The notes under the pieces are model-generated. The model was not told where the DNA came from, did not search any database, and saw only the letters and a list, made by a program, of their open reading frames with translations. 64,000 bases of DNA, taken from an uncultured Eubacterium sp. (GTDB lineage Bacteria > Bacillota > Clostridia > Lachnospirales > Lachnospiraceae). The stretch spans positions 1 through 64,000 of the forward strand of contig CAJUDA010000005.1 of NCBI GenBank assembly GCA_910584875.1. The letters are read 5' to 3'. Numbering within the stretch: position 1 is the first letter of the stretch; each line of letters begins with the position of its first letter. Below are positions 1-6,940 of the stretch, one piece after another. The translations under genes and the position numbers were made by a program.

Positions 1-707
1 CATTGTATCAGGTTTTTGTGACAGGGGAAACGGTGGTGGTGCCAGAGGGAATCACAAGGATCGCTACCGGGGCAGTCAATGCCACCCATATCACGAAGAT
101 CCGGTTTGTCCGCCTGCCTTCTACCCTGAAAAAACTGGATGATGATGCCATTTTAGATGAAGGGGATTATCACCTGAGTGAAACCAGCCGGATCAAAAGT
201 GTCACGGTTGCCAGAAATAATCCCTTCCTGGCACAGGAAAACAATTGTATTTATTACAGGGTGACTGGAATACTGGCTGTGATTGTGGGAACGAAAAAAA
301 GCATGACCCTGCCGGAAGAGATTCGTTACATCAGTGATGTCCATTCGCAGGTGGGAAAAGAGATTGAACGGCTGGTTATCCCGGCAGGCTTCAAGGCATT
401 CAAAACGAACCAGTGTCTGGTAAAAGGGATAAATGTAAAATCAGGAGGCGCCATAGAATTTCTTTCCGTTACCCCGCCCAAGACAGAAATGAAAGGGAAA
501 GAGATACCAGTCTCCGCAGGCTGTTTTCTTATTGTTCCGAAAGAAGGGGTGAAGGCATATAAGAAATGGTATAAAAAAGTTGAAGATCCGGAAGCAAAGC
601 TTAAGACCATCATTAAAGGAGACAGGGCATGTATCATGGAAAAGTATATTGAATCTTTTTCATCGGATATAGAATTTGAAAAATTATTGAAAAGGTATGG
701 TTTTTGA
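1..707 (+). CDS. Leucine-rich repeat (LRR_5/BspA-like) protein, C-terminal part
   Basis: The open frame enters from the left edge; the first in-frame start-like codon (TTG at 3) has no ribosome binding site in view, so the true start lies outside the window. About 234 residues remain. They show short degenerate repeats of the BspA/LRR_5 kind (VPEGITRIATGAV, LPSTLKKLDDDAI, LPEEIRYISDV, LVIPAGFKAFK), in which hydrophobic residues alternate around a proline-led turn. The family is mostly secreted or surface-bound and binds proteins or glycans. The last third lacks clear repeats. The same repeat type recurs at 31510-33139 and 35672-37090. A terminator follows at 728-747. The exact role is unknown. 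Confidence 0.75.
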   Translation, partial: LYQVFVTGETVVVPEGITRIATGAVNATHITKIRFVRLPSTLKKLDDDAILDEGDYHLSETSRIKSVTVARNNPFLAQENNCIYYRVTGILAVIVGTKKSMTLPEEIRYISDVHSQVGKEIERLVIPAGFKAFKTNQCLVKGINVKSGGAIEFLSVTPPKTEMKGKEIPVSAGCFLIVPKEGVKAYKKWYKKVEDPEAKLKTIIKGDRACIMEKYIESFSSDIEFEKLLKRYGF

Positions 708-727
708 TTTATATATCTGACAGGCAG

Positions 728-755
728 GGAGCGTTTTCGGACGCTCCTTTCCTTC
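728..755 (+). terminator. Intrinsic terminator after the LRR gene
   Basis: The stem GGAGCGT (728-734) pairs with ACGCTCC (741-747) around a six-base loop and is followed by TTTCCTT. It ends the upstream transcript before the merR promoter. Confidence 0.75.
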
Positions 756-802
756 TTCTGTAAAAAGAAAGCAAAAAAATAAAAATAACCTTGCGAAAGG
801 TA

Positions 803-833
803 TTGCATGTAACGCTGCGTAATGAAGTAAAAT
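803..833 (+). promoter_or_regulatory. MerR-type promoter with 19-bp spacer and internal dyad
   Basis: TTGCAT (803-808) and TAAAAT (828-833) are 19 bp apart, two more than a normal sigma-A promoter. An imperfect dyad, GTAACGC-T-GCGTAAT (809-823), lies within the spacer. A long spacer with a dyad inside it is the hallmark of promoters controlled by MerR-family proteins, which untwist the DNA to bring the two boxes into register. The next gene is a MerR regulator, so autoregulation of the merR-ABC operon is the natural reading. Confidence 0.6.
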
Positions 834-855
834 AAGGGCACAGGAGGTGAAAGCC

Positions 856-1590
856 ATGTCAAAATACACAACGGGAGAGATGGCAAAGCTCTGCGGAGTA
901 TCTGTCAGGACCGTGCAGTATTATGATACCCGCGGGATCCTGACGCCCAGTGAACTGACGGAGGGCGGCAGACGGTTATACTCAGAGGACGACGTAAAGA
1001 GGATGAAGATCATCTGTTTTTTACGCGATGTTGGTATTTCGATCAAAAATATAGGAGAGCTGCTTACGGAAGATGACCCGGTCAGTGTTATTTCTGTCCT
1101 GCTTGAACAGCAGGAGCAGCTTCTTCAAAAGGAAATCAGTGAGAAGCAGGCAAAACTGGATATGATTGGCGGGATCCGGCGGGAGGTGAAGAACGTGGAG
1201 AATTTCTCGGTTGAATCAATCGGTGATATCGCTTATGTGATGGAACAGAAAAAGAAAATGCGGCGGCTGCACGCGATTTTGCTGATTACGGCTCTTCCGT
1301 TGAATATTATTCAGTGGACGGCTGTCATTTTGTGGATTGGCGCCGGGCTATGGCAGCCCTTTGCCGTTTATGTTTTAACTGCTGTTCCGTATACCATCTG
1401 GATCATCAGATATTATTACAAAAGAGTTACCTATATCTGTCCGCAGTGCCATGAGAGCTTTAAGCCGGGATTTAAAGAAATGTTATGGGCAAAGCATACC
1501 CCCACGCTCAGAAAACTGACCTGTGTCTCATGTGGATATAAAGGTTTCTGCGTGGAAACCTACGGAAAGGAGGGAGGAAAAAATGGATGA
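856..1590 (+). CDS. MerR-family regulator with membrane and zinc-ribbon-like C-terminus
   Basis: The first 70 residues are a MerR winged helix (TTGEMAKLCGVSVRTVQYYDTRGIL), followed by the family's usual dimerisation helix. The C-terminal half is unusual: two hydrophobic segments (about residues 140-185) lead into a four-cysteine motif, CPQC at 195-198 and CVSC at 223-226, which looks like a zinc ribbon. ATG 856 is chosen because AGGAGG sits just upstream; an in-frame GTG at 847 overlaps that site. The gene overlaps the next by 8 bp and heads an operon with a small membrane protein, an ABC ATPase and a permease, which it presumably controls. A membrane-attached MerR protein could sense the transporter or an envelope signal; that is inference. 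Confidence 0.85.
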   Translation: MSKYTTGEMAKLCGVSVRTVQYYDTRGILTPSELTEGGRRLYSEDDVKRMKIICFLRDVGISIKNIGELLTEDDPVSVISVLLEQQEQLLQKEISEKQAKLDMIGGIRREVKNVENFSVESIGDIAYVMEQKKKMRRLHAILLITALPLNIIQWTAVILWIGAGLWQPFAVYVLTAVPYTIWIIRYYYKRVTYICPQCHESFKPGFKEMLWAKHTPTLRKLTCVSCGYKGFCVETYGKEGGKNG

Positions 1591-1786
1591 GATAATGGAA
1601 TTTCTACCGTTTTTGGTACCACTGGTAATAGCAGAGTTTGTTCTTCTGGGCTATACAATTTTTCATATACTGACGCATAAAAGCTATAAAAGAGGCAGCC
1701 GTACGCTATGGCTTGCGGTCACGGTTATCGGCATGAATTTTATTGGGCCGGTCCTGTACTTTTTACTCGGAAAGGAGGACAGTTGA
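1583..1786 (+). CDS. Small two-TM protein, PLDc_N-like
   Basis: The product has 67 residues and two membrane helices (about 7-27 and 43-62) ending GPVLYFLLGKED. This matches the short PLDc_N domain (N-terminal membrane part of cardiolipin synthase-type proteins), which also occurs alone beside ABC transporters of the bacitracin-resistance type. GGGAGG precedes the ATG. It overlaps merR by 8 bp and ends one base before the ATPase start. It is probably a membrane partner of the transporter; its function is not known. Confidence 0.75.
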   Translation: MDEIMEFLPFLVPLVIAEFVLLGYTIFHILTHKSYKRGSRTLWLAVTVIGMNFIGPVLYFLLGKEDS

Positions 1787-1787
1787 T

Positions 1788-2489
1788 ATGGATGTGCTAG
1801 AGATACAGAATCTGAAAAAAAGCTTTGGAGGCAGAAAAGTGCTTTGCGGACTTGATCTGTCTGTACCGGAACACAGTATTTTCGGTCTTATCGGGAGAAA
1901 TGGCGCAGGAAAGACTACAATGATGAGGACGGTTCTTGGGTTTGTGAAACCAGACAGTGGAGCAATTTATGTGATGGGAGAAAGGGTGCGCTTCGGGCAG
2001 ACCAGCACCAATGGGCACATCGGCTATCTGCCGGATGTACCGGAATTTTATTCCTATATGACGGCGACAGAATACCTGATGTTTTGCGGAGCCGTCTGCG
2101 GGATGAGCAGGCATGATACGATGGCGAGAATCAAAGAATTGTTGGAACTGGTCGGCATAGGACGGGAATGCAGCCGTATCAAAGGATTTTCAAGAGGTAT
2201 GAAACAACGGCTGGGGATTGCACAGGCGCTTCTTAACCGCCCGAAGCTTCTCATCTGCGACGAACCAACGTCGGCGCTTGATCCCGCAGGACGAAAGGAA
2301 ATCCTGGAGCTTCTTGTTGCGGTAAGAGAGCAGACAACCGTGCTTTTTTCCACACATATACTTGCGGATGTAGAGCGGATCTGTACCGGAGCTGCTTTTT
2401 TAAACAGTGGAAAAATCGCTGCACAGGGACCTGTTGCAGAACTGGACGGATCAGGTCTCGAAACTCTGTTTTTGGAGGTGACAAAATGA
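1788..2489 (+). CDS. ABC transporter ATP-binding protein
   Basis: The 233-residue protein has Walker A (GRNGAGKTT, about 41-49), the ABC signature (FSRGMKQRLG), Walker B (LLICDEP) and the switch histidine (STHIL). The family is the CcmA/BcrA type that pairs with ABC-2 permeases for drug or peptide export, or for immunity to such compounds. ATG 1788 is chosen because the upstream in-frame codons belong to the preceding gene and GGAGG lies at 1774-1778. Its stop overlaps the permease start (ATGA), so the two are translationally coupled. The substrate cannot be told from the sequence. Confidence 0.93.
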   Translation: MDVLEIQNLKKSFGGRKVLCGLDLSVPEHSIFGLIGRNGAGKTTMMRTVLGFVKPDSGAIYVMGERVRFGQTSTNGHIGYLPDVPEFYSYMTATEYLMFCGAVCGMSRHDTMARIKELLELVGIGRECSRIKGFSRGMKQRLGIAQALLNRPKLLICDEPTSALDPAGRKEILELLVAVREQTTVLFSTHILADVERICTGAAFLNSGKIAAQGPVAELDGSGLETLFLEVTK

Positions 2490-3247
2490 AAGCTTTTTCA
2501 GCCTTATTGAAAAAAGAATTCCTGGATGCCAGGCGCTCGGGAAGACTCCTTATCATTGTAGTAATATTTGTGCTGTTTGGTATCATGAATCCTGTGATCG
2601 CGAAACTGACGCCGTGGATGCTTACCAAAACAATGGCAGATTATGGGCTTGCGTTTACAGAGATCCGGGTAGATGCGATGACCTCATGGACACAGTTTTT
2701 CAAAAATATCCCCATTGCTCTTATTGTTTTCATATTGATGTTCAGCGGTATCTTCACCAGAGAGTACAAATCAGGGACATTACTTCTTGTGCTGGCAAAG
2801 GGATTATCAAGATACAAGGTCGTTCTGGCGAAAATGCTGCTGCTGTTATTGCTCTGGACATTCGGTTACGGACTCTGCTCTGGCATCACTTATGCCTACA
2901 ACGCCTATTATTGGGATAACAGCATTGTTCCCAATCTCTTTTCCGCAGTTGCAGTGTGGTGGCTCTTCGGTGTGTGGGTGATCTGCCTTCTTGTTCTGTT
3001 TTCAGTGCTGCTGCAGGATAATACAGGAGTTACCCTGTGTACAGGGGGAGCGGTATTGCTGGCATATCTGTTCTGTATGATACCAGAGATAAAGCCGTAT
3101 TCGCCTGCCATGTTGATGGATTCGGGTTCTCTTTTAAATGGAATTATGGGGATAGACTCCTACATAAAGGCGATCATAATCAACATGGCATTTAACGTTA
3201 TAGGCATTGCTGTCAGTATTCCTGTTATGAACAGGAGGCAGATTTAG
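2486..3247 (+). CDS. ABC-2 type permease
   Basis: The 253-residue protein has about six hydrophobic segments. It starts with a short cytoplasmic helix (LLKKEFLDARRSGR) typical of ABC-2 permeases that work with BcrA-like ATPases. The motif FTREYKSGTLLLVLAKGLSRYKV, between helices 2 and 3, is the family's coupling-region signature. It overlaps the ATPase by 4 bp and is the last gene of the merR-led operon; a strong GC-rich hairpin follows at 3247-3280. The most likely role is export of, or self-protection from, an antimicrobial or lipid substrate. Confidence 0.88.
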   Translation: MKAFSALLKKEFLDARRSGRLLIIVVIFVLFGIMNPVIAKLTPWMLTKTMADYGLAFTEIRVDAMTSWTQFFKNIPIALIVFILMFSGIFTREYKSGTLLLVLAKGLSRYKVVLAKMLLLLLLWTFGYGLCSGITYAYNAYYWDNSIVPNLFSAVAVWWLFGVWVICLLVLFSVLLQDNTGVTLCTGGAVLLAYLFCMIPEIKPYSPAMLMDSGSLLNGIMGIDSYIKAIIINMAFNVIGIAVSIPVMNRRQI

Positions 3248-3280
3248 CTCAACGGCGCCAATTAGAAGGCGCCATTGAGC
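3247..3280. terminator. Hairpin between the convergent ABC operon and argS
   Basis: GCTCAACGGCGCC (3247-3259) pairs with GGCGCCATTGAGC (3268-3280) with one G-U pair and an 8-base loop, a 13-bp stem. There is no clean T-run on either side, so it may act on both strands or mainly as an RNA-stabilising hairpin. Confidence 0.55.
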
Positions 3281-3293
3281 CAAGTGCAATGAA

Positions 3294-4991
3294 CTACATT
3301 TCATCGGGGCATTCCATACCCAGCAGCCCACATGCCTCGCGCAATATGTTCTGCACGAAATCCGTTAAAAGCAAACGTGCCCTCTTCTCCTTTTCATCAG
3401 CCTGTAAAATAGTGCAATCATGATAAAACCTATTAAAGGCTGTTGCTAATGCGATCACATACCTTGCTACTATGGATGGCTCATATTTCTCTGCTGCATT
3501 AACAACCGCGTCTTCATATCCGGCCAACACTTTTACTAAGTGATAGGATACATCATCTGTTAAAGTTCCAAAATCTATTCCCTCACTCGTTATCGTTTTT
3601 CCATATTTACGCAACACGCTCCTGGCACGCGCATACGTATATTGCGCGTATGGTCCGGTTGTTCCATCAAAATCAAATATCTCTTTCCAGGAAAAATCAA
3701 CATTTTTAATTCGCTGATAAAACAAATCATGGAAAATAATGGCTCCAACACCAACCCTTTTCGCCGTTGCTTCCTTATCTGCCAAAGAGGGATTCTTTTC
3801 TATAATTGCATGGTAAGCTCTTTCTATTGCCTCTTTCAAAATATCTTCGGCATAAATAATATTACCGCCCCGGGTGGAAAGCTTTTCTCCTGCCAGACTC
3901 ACTAAACCATATGGAACATGAATCAGACTGTTACTCCAGTCATATCCCATCACTTCAATCGCTGTAAAAATCTGTTTGAAATGAAGTGACTGTTCCAACC
4001 CTGTCACATATAAGCATTTTTCAAAATGATATTGCTCCTTACGATAAAGAATTGCGGCAAGATCACGAGAGTGGTATATGGAACCGCCATCACTTTTTGT
4101 AATCAGACATGGCGGCATATTATATTTTTTCAGGTCGATTACTTTTGCACCCTGACTTTCGACTAAAATCCCCAGATCTTTTAACTTCTCTACCAAAGCA
4201 GGCACCTGATCACGATAGAAACTCTCTCCCAAATAAGAATCAAATGATATTCCAAGCAAATCATAGATACGTTCAAATTCAACCATACTGATTTCTTTGA
4301 ACCAGTTCCAAAGCTCCAGTGCTTCTGGATCATTTTGTTCCATCTTCACAAACCATTCACGCGCCTCTGCTATTAAGTTTTCGTTATTCCTGGATTCGCC
4401 ATTAAATTTCACATAGATACGCAGTAATTCTTCTATCCCTTTTTTCTTTACCAGTTCTTCACTGCTCCATAATTTATATGCCACAATCAACTTACCAAAC
4501 TGAGTTCCCCAGTCACCCAAATGATTGATCCGCACCACATCATATCCCAATTTTTGATAAATCTTATATAACGAATTTCCAATTATAGTAGTGCGCAGAT
4601 GCCCTACATGAAAATTCTTTGCGATATTTGGAGATGAATAATCCATACATACCGTTTTTCCGATGCCAATCTGTGATACCCCATACTTGTCTTTCTCTAG
4701 TATCTCAAAACATTTCCTGACAAACAAATCCCTTTTCAAATAAATATTACAATAGGCCCCTGCATTCTCTGCTTTTTCAATCCCCAGTTCATCCTTCTGC
4801 TCATTTAACTTTTCTGCCAGTTCCGATGCAATCTGCAGTGGATTTTTATGCATATTCTTTGCCAAAATAAAACATGGCAATGCGAAATCTCCCATTTTTT
4901 CTTCTGGTGGAATTTCCATTATCTTCAATAATTCCTCTTCCGGCATTTCCACTAATACTTCCGATAAATACTGACATATTTTCTTTTTCAT
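3294..4991 (-). CDS. argS: Arginyl-tRNA synthetase
   Basis: The 565-residue class I synthetase charges tRNA-Arg. Visible are the N-terminal tRNA-binding domain, the HIGH region (SSPNIAKNFHVGHLRTT, near residue 120), the LSTRGGN segment that replaces a canonical KMSK loop, as usual in ArgS, and the C-terminal DALR anticodon-binding domain (YTYARARSVLRKYG onward). ATG 4991 is chosen: GGAGG lies five bases upstream, inside the codons of an earlier in-frame ATG at 5003. Base use is clearly AT-richer than in the flanking genes, with many AAA, ATA and TTA codons, so this may be an acquired copy. Expression appears to be set by the arginine leader peptide and attenuator at 5028-5213. Confidence 0.97.
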   Translation of the reverse strand: MKKKICQYLSEVLVEMPEEELLKIMEIPPEEKMGDFALPCFILAKNMHKNPLQIASELAEKLNEQKDELGIEKAENAGAYCNIYLKRDLFVRKCFEILEKDKYGVSQIGIGKTVCMDYSSPNIAKNFHVGHLRTTIIGNSLYKIYQKLGYDVVRINHLGDWGTQFGKLIVAYKLWSSEELVKKKGIEELLRIYVKFNGESRNNENLIAEAREWFVKMEQNDPEALELWNWFKEISMVEFERIYDLLGISFDSYLGESFYRDQVPALVEKLKDLGILVESQGAKVIDLKKYNMPPCLITKSDGGSIYHSRDLAAILYRKEQYHFEKCLYVTGLEQSLHFKQIFTAIEVMGYDWSNSLIHVPYGLVSLAGEKLSTRGGNIIYAEDILKEAIERAYHAIIEKNPSLADKEATAKRVGVGAIIFHDLFYQRIKNVDFSWKEIFDFDGTTGPYAQYTYARARSVLRKYGKTITSEGIDFGTLTDDVSYHLVKVLAGYEDAVVNAAEKYEPSIVARYVIALATAFNRFYHDCTILQADEKEKRARLLLTDFVQNILREACGLLGMECPDEM

Positions 4992-5027
4992 AGCAACCTC
5001 CATTGATTCTGATTATTTGTTAATGGA

Positions 5028-5077
5028 TAAAAAAGAACCGCAATGGAATTAGCTTCTGCTAAATCTATTACGGTTCT
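5028..5077 (-). terminator. Attenuator terminator in the argS leader
   Basis: On the minus strand a 20-bp stem (5058-5077 with 5034-5053, including G-U pairs and one mismatch) closes a 4-base AGAA loop and is followed at once by six T residues. It lies 37 bp before argS and downstream of the argS promoter and leader peptide, so it must be read through for argS to be expressed. The 5' arm (5069-5079) can instead pair with 5098-5109, which would prevent terminator formation. Confidence 0.88.
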
Positions 5078-5153
5078 GTATCTGCAACATTTTATAAACA
5101 GCAACCGCACAGAAACAAGACGTACATCCTTGTAACCATGCGGAAAACAATGA

Positions 5154-5213
5154 TTACAAGAGCTTACGTCTTCTTTCTCTGCGTCTTAAGCTGTTATTAT
5201 AAAATGTGTTCAT
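5154..5213 (-). CDS. Arginine-rich leader peptide of argS
   Basis: A 19-codon frame reads MNTFYNNSLRRRERRRKLL. Six of codons 10-16 are arginine (AGA CGC AGA GAA AGA AGA CGT). GAGGAG lies about six bases before the ATG, and a good promoter lies upstream. The coding strand can pair with the region just before the terminator: 5190-5207 with 5087-5102, and 5154-5172 with 5117-5140, so the leader folds into one long hairpin. When charged tRNA-Arg is scarce, a ribosome stalled on the arginine codons would open this hairpin and free 5098-5109 to pair with the terminator arm. That is the classic layout of leader-peptide attenuation. The peptide itself need have no function. Confidence 0.85.
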   Translation of the reverse strand: MNTFYNNSLRRRERRRKLL

Positions 5214-5243
5214 ACTATTCTCCTCTTTGATTTAATAATGGCA

Positions 5244-5272
5244 ATTATAGCACACGGGACAGATCAATGCAA
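5244..5272 (-). promoter_or_regulatory. Promoter of the argS leader transcript
   Basis: On the minus strand, TTGCAT (5272-5267), a 17-bp spacer and TATAAT (5249-5244) with an upstream TGTGC form a sigma-A promoter. Transcription would start near 5237, about 24 bases before the leader peptide ATG. Confidence 0.75.
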
Positions 5273-5299
5273 TATTTTTTATCAGATGGCATATTCTTA

Positions 5300-5328
5300 T
5301 TGCTGCGTGAACATAATTATGCTATAAT
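5300..5328 (+). promoter_or_regulatory. Promoter of the antitoxin gene
   Basis: TTGCTG (5300-5305), a 17-bp spacer and TATAAT (5323-5328) lie 25 bp before the antitoxin ATG. The surrounding ATAATTATGCTATAATTATG is rich in short inverted repeats and could be the site where a Phd-type antitoxin represses its own promoter. Confidence 0.65.
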
Positions 5329-5353
5329 TATGCAAAGAAAGGAGCGAAAAATT

Positions 5354-5617
5354 ATGCCACTTATTATGCCTATTAAGGATTTACGCAATACAACTGAGAT
5401 TTCCAACATCGCACACAAGGAACAGGAGCCTATTTTTATTACCAAAAACGGATATAGTGATTTGGTTGTAATGAGTAGCGAATTGTATGATAAATTTGCA
5501 AGAATGAACCGCATCGACCAAGCTATTTTCGAGTCTGAACAGGAAATTGCCAACGGAGCAGAAGCAGTTGATGCAGAAATAGTTTTTGCAGAATTGGAGA
5601 AAAAATATTTTGGATAA
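5354..5617 (+). CDS. Phd/YefM-family antitoxin
   Basis: The 87-residue protein has the Phd/YefM fold signature: an N-terminal DNA-binding part (MPIKDLRNTTEISNIA), the ITKNGYSDLVVMS segment, then an acidic C-terminal tail (EIVFAELEKKYF) of the kind that wraps a RelE-type toxin. ATG 5354 is chosen over an upstream in-frame ATG at 5267 because AAGGAG and the promoter lie between them. A frame overlapping its stop codon encodes only the last 29 residues of a RelE-like toxin, so the antitoxin now appears to stand alone. Such orphans can still repress their own promoter or neutralise related toxins. Confidence 0.88.
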   Translation: MPLIMPIKDLRNTTEISNIAHKEQEPIFITKNGYSDLVVMSSELYDKFARMNRIDQAIFESEQEIANGAEAVDAEIVFAELEKKYFG

Positions 5618-5699
5618 ATACAAGATAATTTTCCACATTGACGAATTGCACAAAACCGTTTATGTGGTAACAATACAATATCAGGGACGGAATTTATAA
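5610..5699 (+). pseudogene. Remnant of a RelE/ParE-type toxin gene
   Basis: In the frame +1 to the antitoxin, TTG 5610 to TAA 5697-5699 encodes 29 residues (KYKIIFHIDELHKTVYVV, then an IQYQGRNL end). This has the form of the C-terminal strands of RelE/ParE toxins, which usually read Y(R/K)I-Y-ID---K-V-I---HR-(D/N)L. The first 60 or so residues of the domain are missing, and the antitoxin ends exactly where the toxin should begin. An in-frame deletion that removed the toxin body while keeping its tail is the simplest explanation. It is too short for toxin activity. Confidence 0.65.
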
Positions 5700-5704
5700 G
5701 ATAT

Positions 5705-5740
5705 GCACCAAATGACGATATAAGATCATTTGGTGCTTTC
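5705..5740 (+). terminator. Terminator after the antitoxin/toxin remnant
   Basis: GCACCAAATGA (5705-5715) pairs perfectly with TCATTTGGTGC (5726-5736) around a 10-base loop and is followed by TTTC, ending the short TA transcript. Confidence 0.75.
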
Positions 5741-5754
5741 TTCAAACTGCTATT

Positions 5755-6192
5755 TTATTGATCTTCCTGCCAGAATCCCATTAAATTTTTAATCTTTTGA
5801 TAGCTGTCTTTGTCTACATGATACAAGATCATTTGATTTGTATCATCTGGATCTTTTGTTCTGAAACAATATTCTCCTGCTATGGACAGCGTAAATCTAT
5901 CATTGTCTTTCATTAACTGTATATATGTGGAACCGTCAAATGCGCCGATTGATTCTATGTTTTGTATTTCAGCCTTTTGCAATAGTCCCAGTATTTCAGT
6001 GCGTTCGCTGTTTTTTAATTCTCTTCTCTCTCCGGTACCACCATTCAAAATAAATATATGATCCGGTTTCATAAACTGGTGTCCTGCTACATCACCCAGA
6101 GTCCTGGGCGGGCGAAAATAAAAATAGATCGCAAGCGCAGCGCCGGTTAATAAAATAAGCAATGATATAGAGAAGATTTTCTTTTTTGTCAT
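5755..6192 (-). CDS. Membrane-anchored hypothetical protein, copy B of a tandem pair
   Basis: The 145-residue protein has one N-terminal membrane segment (about 6-26), then a conserved extracytoplasmic domain: PRTLGDV near residue 29, QFMKPDHIFILNG, LLQKAEIQNIESI. No known family is recognised. It is paralogous to the product of the gene just upstream (6215-6652), sharing these blocks in the same order at the same length, so the pair arose by tandem duplication. AAGGGG precedes the ATG, and 22 bp separate the two genes, so they form one operon transcribed from 6698-6726. The codon use is AT-rich, like argS. Confidence 0.7.
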   Translation of the reverse strand: MTKKKIFSISLLILLTGAALAIYFYFRPPRTLGDVAGHQFMKPDHIFILNGGTGERRELKNSERTEILGLLQKAEIQNIESIGAFDGSTYIQLMKDNDRFTLSIAGEYCFRTKDPDDTNQMILYHVDKDSYQKIKNLMGFWQEDQ

Positions 6193-6214
6193 CTAAAGTA
6201 TATCCCCTTTACTG

Positions 6215-6652
6215 TTACAAATAATAGCGTTCCATTATATTATTTATCTTTTTCCCATTTTCTTTATCAAGATAATATACAATCATTTTACTGTGATCGG
6301 AATCATTTATTGTGAAGGAATGATCCCCATCGGTGGTAAGGCTGAACCAGTCATTACCCTTGATAAATTCAAGACAACCCAGATAGCCATTTGATAAATC
6401 TATGGATTCGATATTCTGGATTGTTGCTTTCTGTAGTAAAAGCAACAATTCCTCTTTATCAGTAACTTCCAGTTCTTTCCGGTTTCCATTATTGCCGTTC
6501 AAAACTATGATCTGATCCGGTTCCATAAACTGACTTCCCACTACATCAGCCAGAGTCCTGGGCGAATGGAAATAGAAATAACCTGCTGTTAGTAAAATTG
6601 ATAGCAAAACAAAAACTGATATCAGTATTAATTTCTTTTTTAGTCTTAACAT
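6215..6652 (-). CDS. Membrane-anchored hypothetical protein, copy A of a tandem pair
   Basis: The 145-residue protein has an N-terminal hydrophobic helix (about 8-27) followed by PRTLADV, QFMEPDQIIVLNGN, LLQKATIQNIESI and a C-terminal part ending near MERYYL. Its length and motif order match the downstream copy at 5755-6192. AAGGGAAAG lies just upstream of the ATG. It is first in a two-gene minus-strand operon. The function is unknown; a small lipid-facing or cell-envelope role is possible from the topology alone. Confidence 0.7.
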   Translation of the reverse strand: MLRLKKKLILISVFVLLSILLTAGYFYFHSPRTLADVVGSQFMEPDQIIVLNGNNGNRKELEVTDKEELLLLLQKATIQNIESIDLSNGYLGCLEFIKGNDWFSLTTDGDHSFTINDSDHSKMIVYYLDKENGKKINNIMERYYL

Positions 6653-6697
6653 ATCTTTCCCTTCCTTCTTGTCCTCACAGACCTGATTCCTTTTCTT

Positions 6698-6726
6698 ATT
6701 CTACCATAGTCATCTAAAAAATGAAA
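6698..6726 (-). promoter_or_regulatory. Promoter of the tandem paralogue pair
   Basis: On the minus strand TTTCAT (6726-6721), a 17-bp spacer and TAGAAT (6703-6698) lie about 45 bp before the first ATG. The rest of 6727-6800 shows no gene. Confidence 0.5.
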
Positions 6727-6807
6727 GAAATCAACAGGAACAATAGGTGAAAAAATTTGCTGAAAGTTTTTCGGTGTTTTCAGAGCCTGAACCGTATCGC
6801 ATTTTCC

Positions 6808-6836
6808 TTGTATATCGTGCCGTAATATGTTACTAT
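6808..6836 (+). promoter_or_regulatory. Candidate promoter for the DUF1349-decarboxylase operon
   Basis: TTGTAT (6808-6813), a 17-bp spacer and TACTAT (6831-6836) point to the plus-strand genes starting at 6941. About 100 bases of untranslated leader follow, with no structure I could assign. Confidence 0.45.
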
Positions 6837-6940
6837 TTGAGTAAGTGTTGATTGTTACGTTACGCAGATATTGTGCCTGCGGCATAGCGCATTACATGCA
6901 CATTCAGGTTTGCAGGTGCTGGAAAGGCATGGGTGTTATA

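Noticed and set aside
5003..5243. T-box riboswitch upstream of argS
   Set aside because: The conserved T-box bulge sequence (AGGGUGGNACCGCG-like) and a stem I with a specifier loop could not be found; the Arg-rich ORF explains the terminator better.
6646..6885. 79-codon minus-strand frame between the paralogue pair and the DUF1349 gene
   Set aside because: It overlaps the promoters on both sides, lacks a ribosome site and has no features of a protein.
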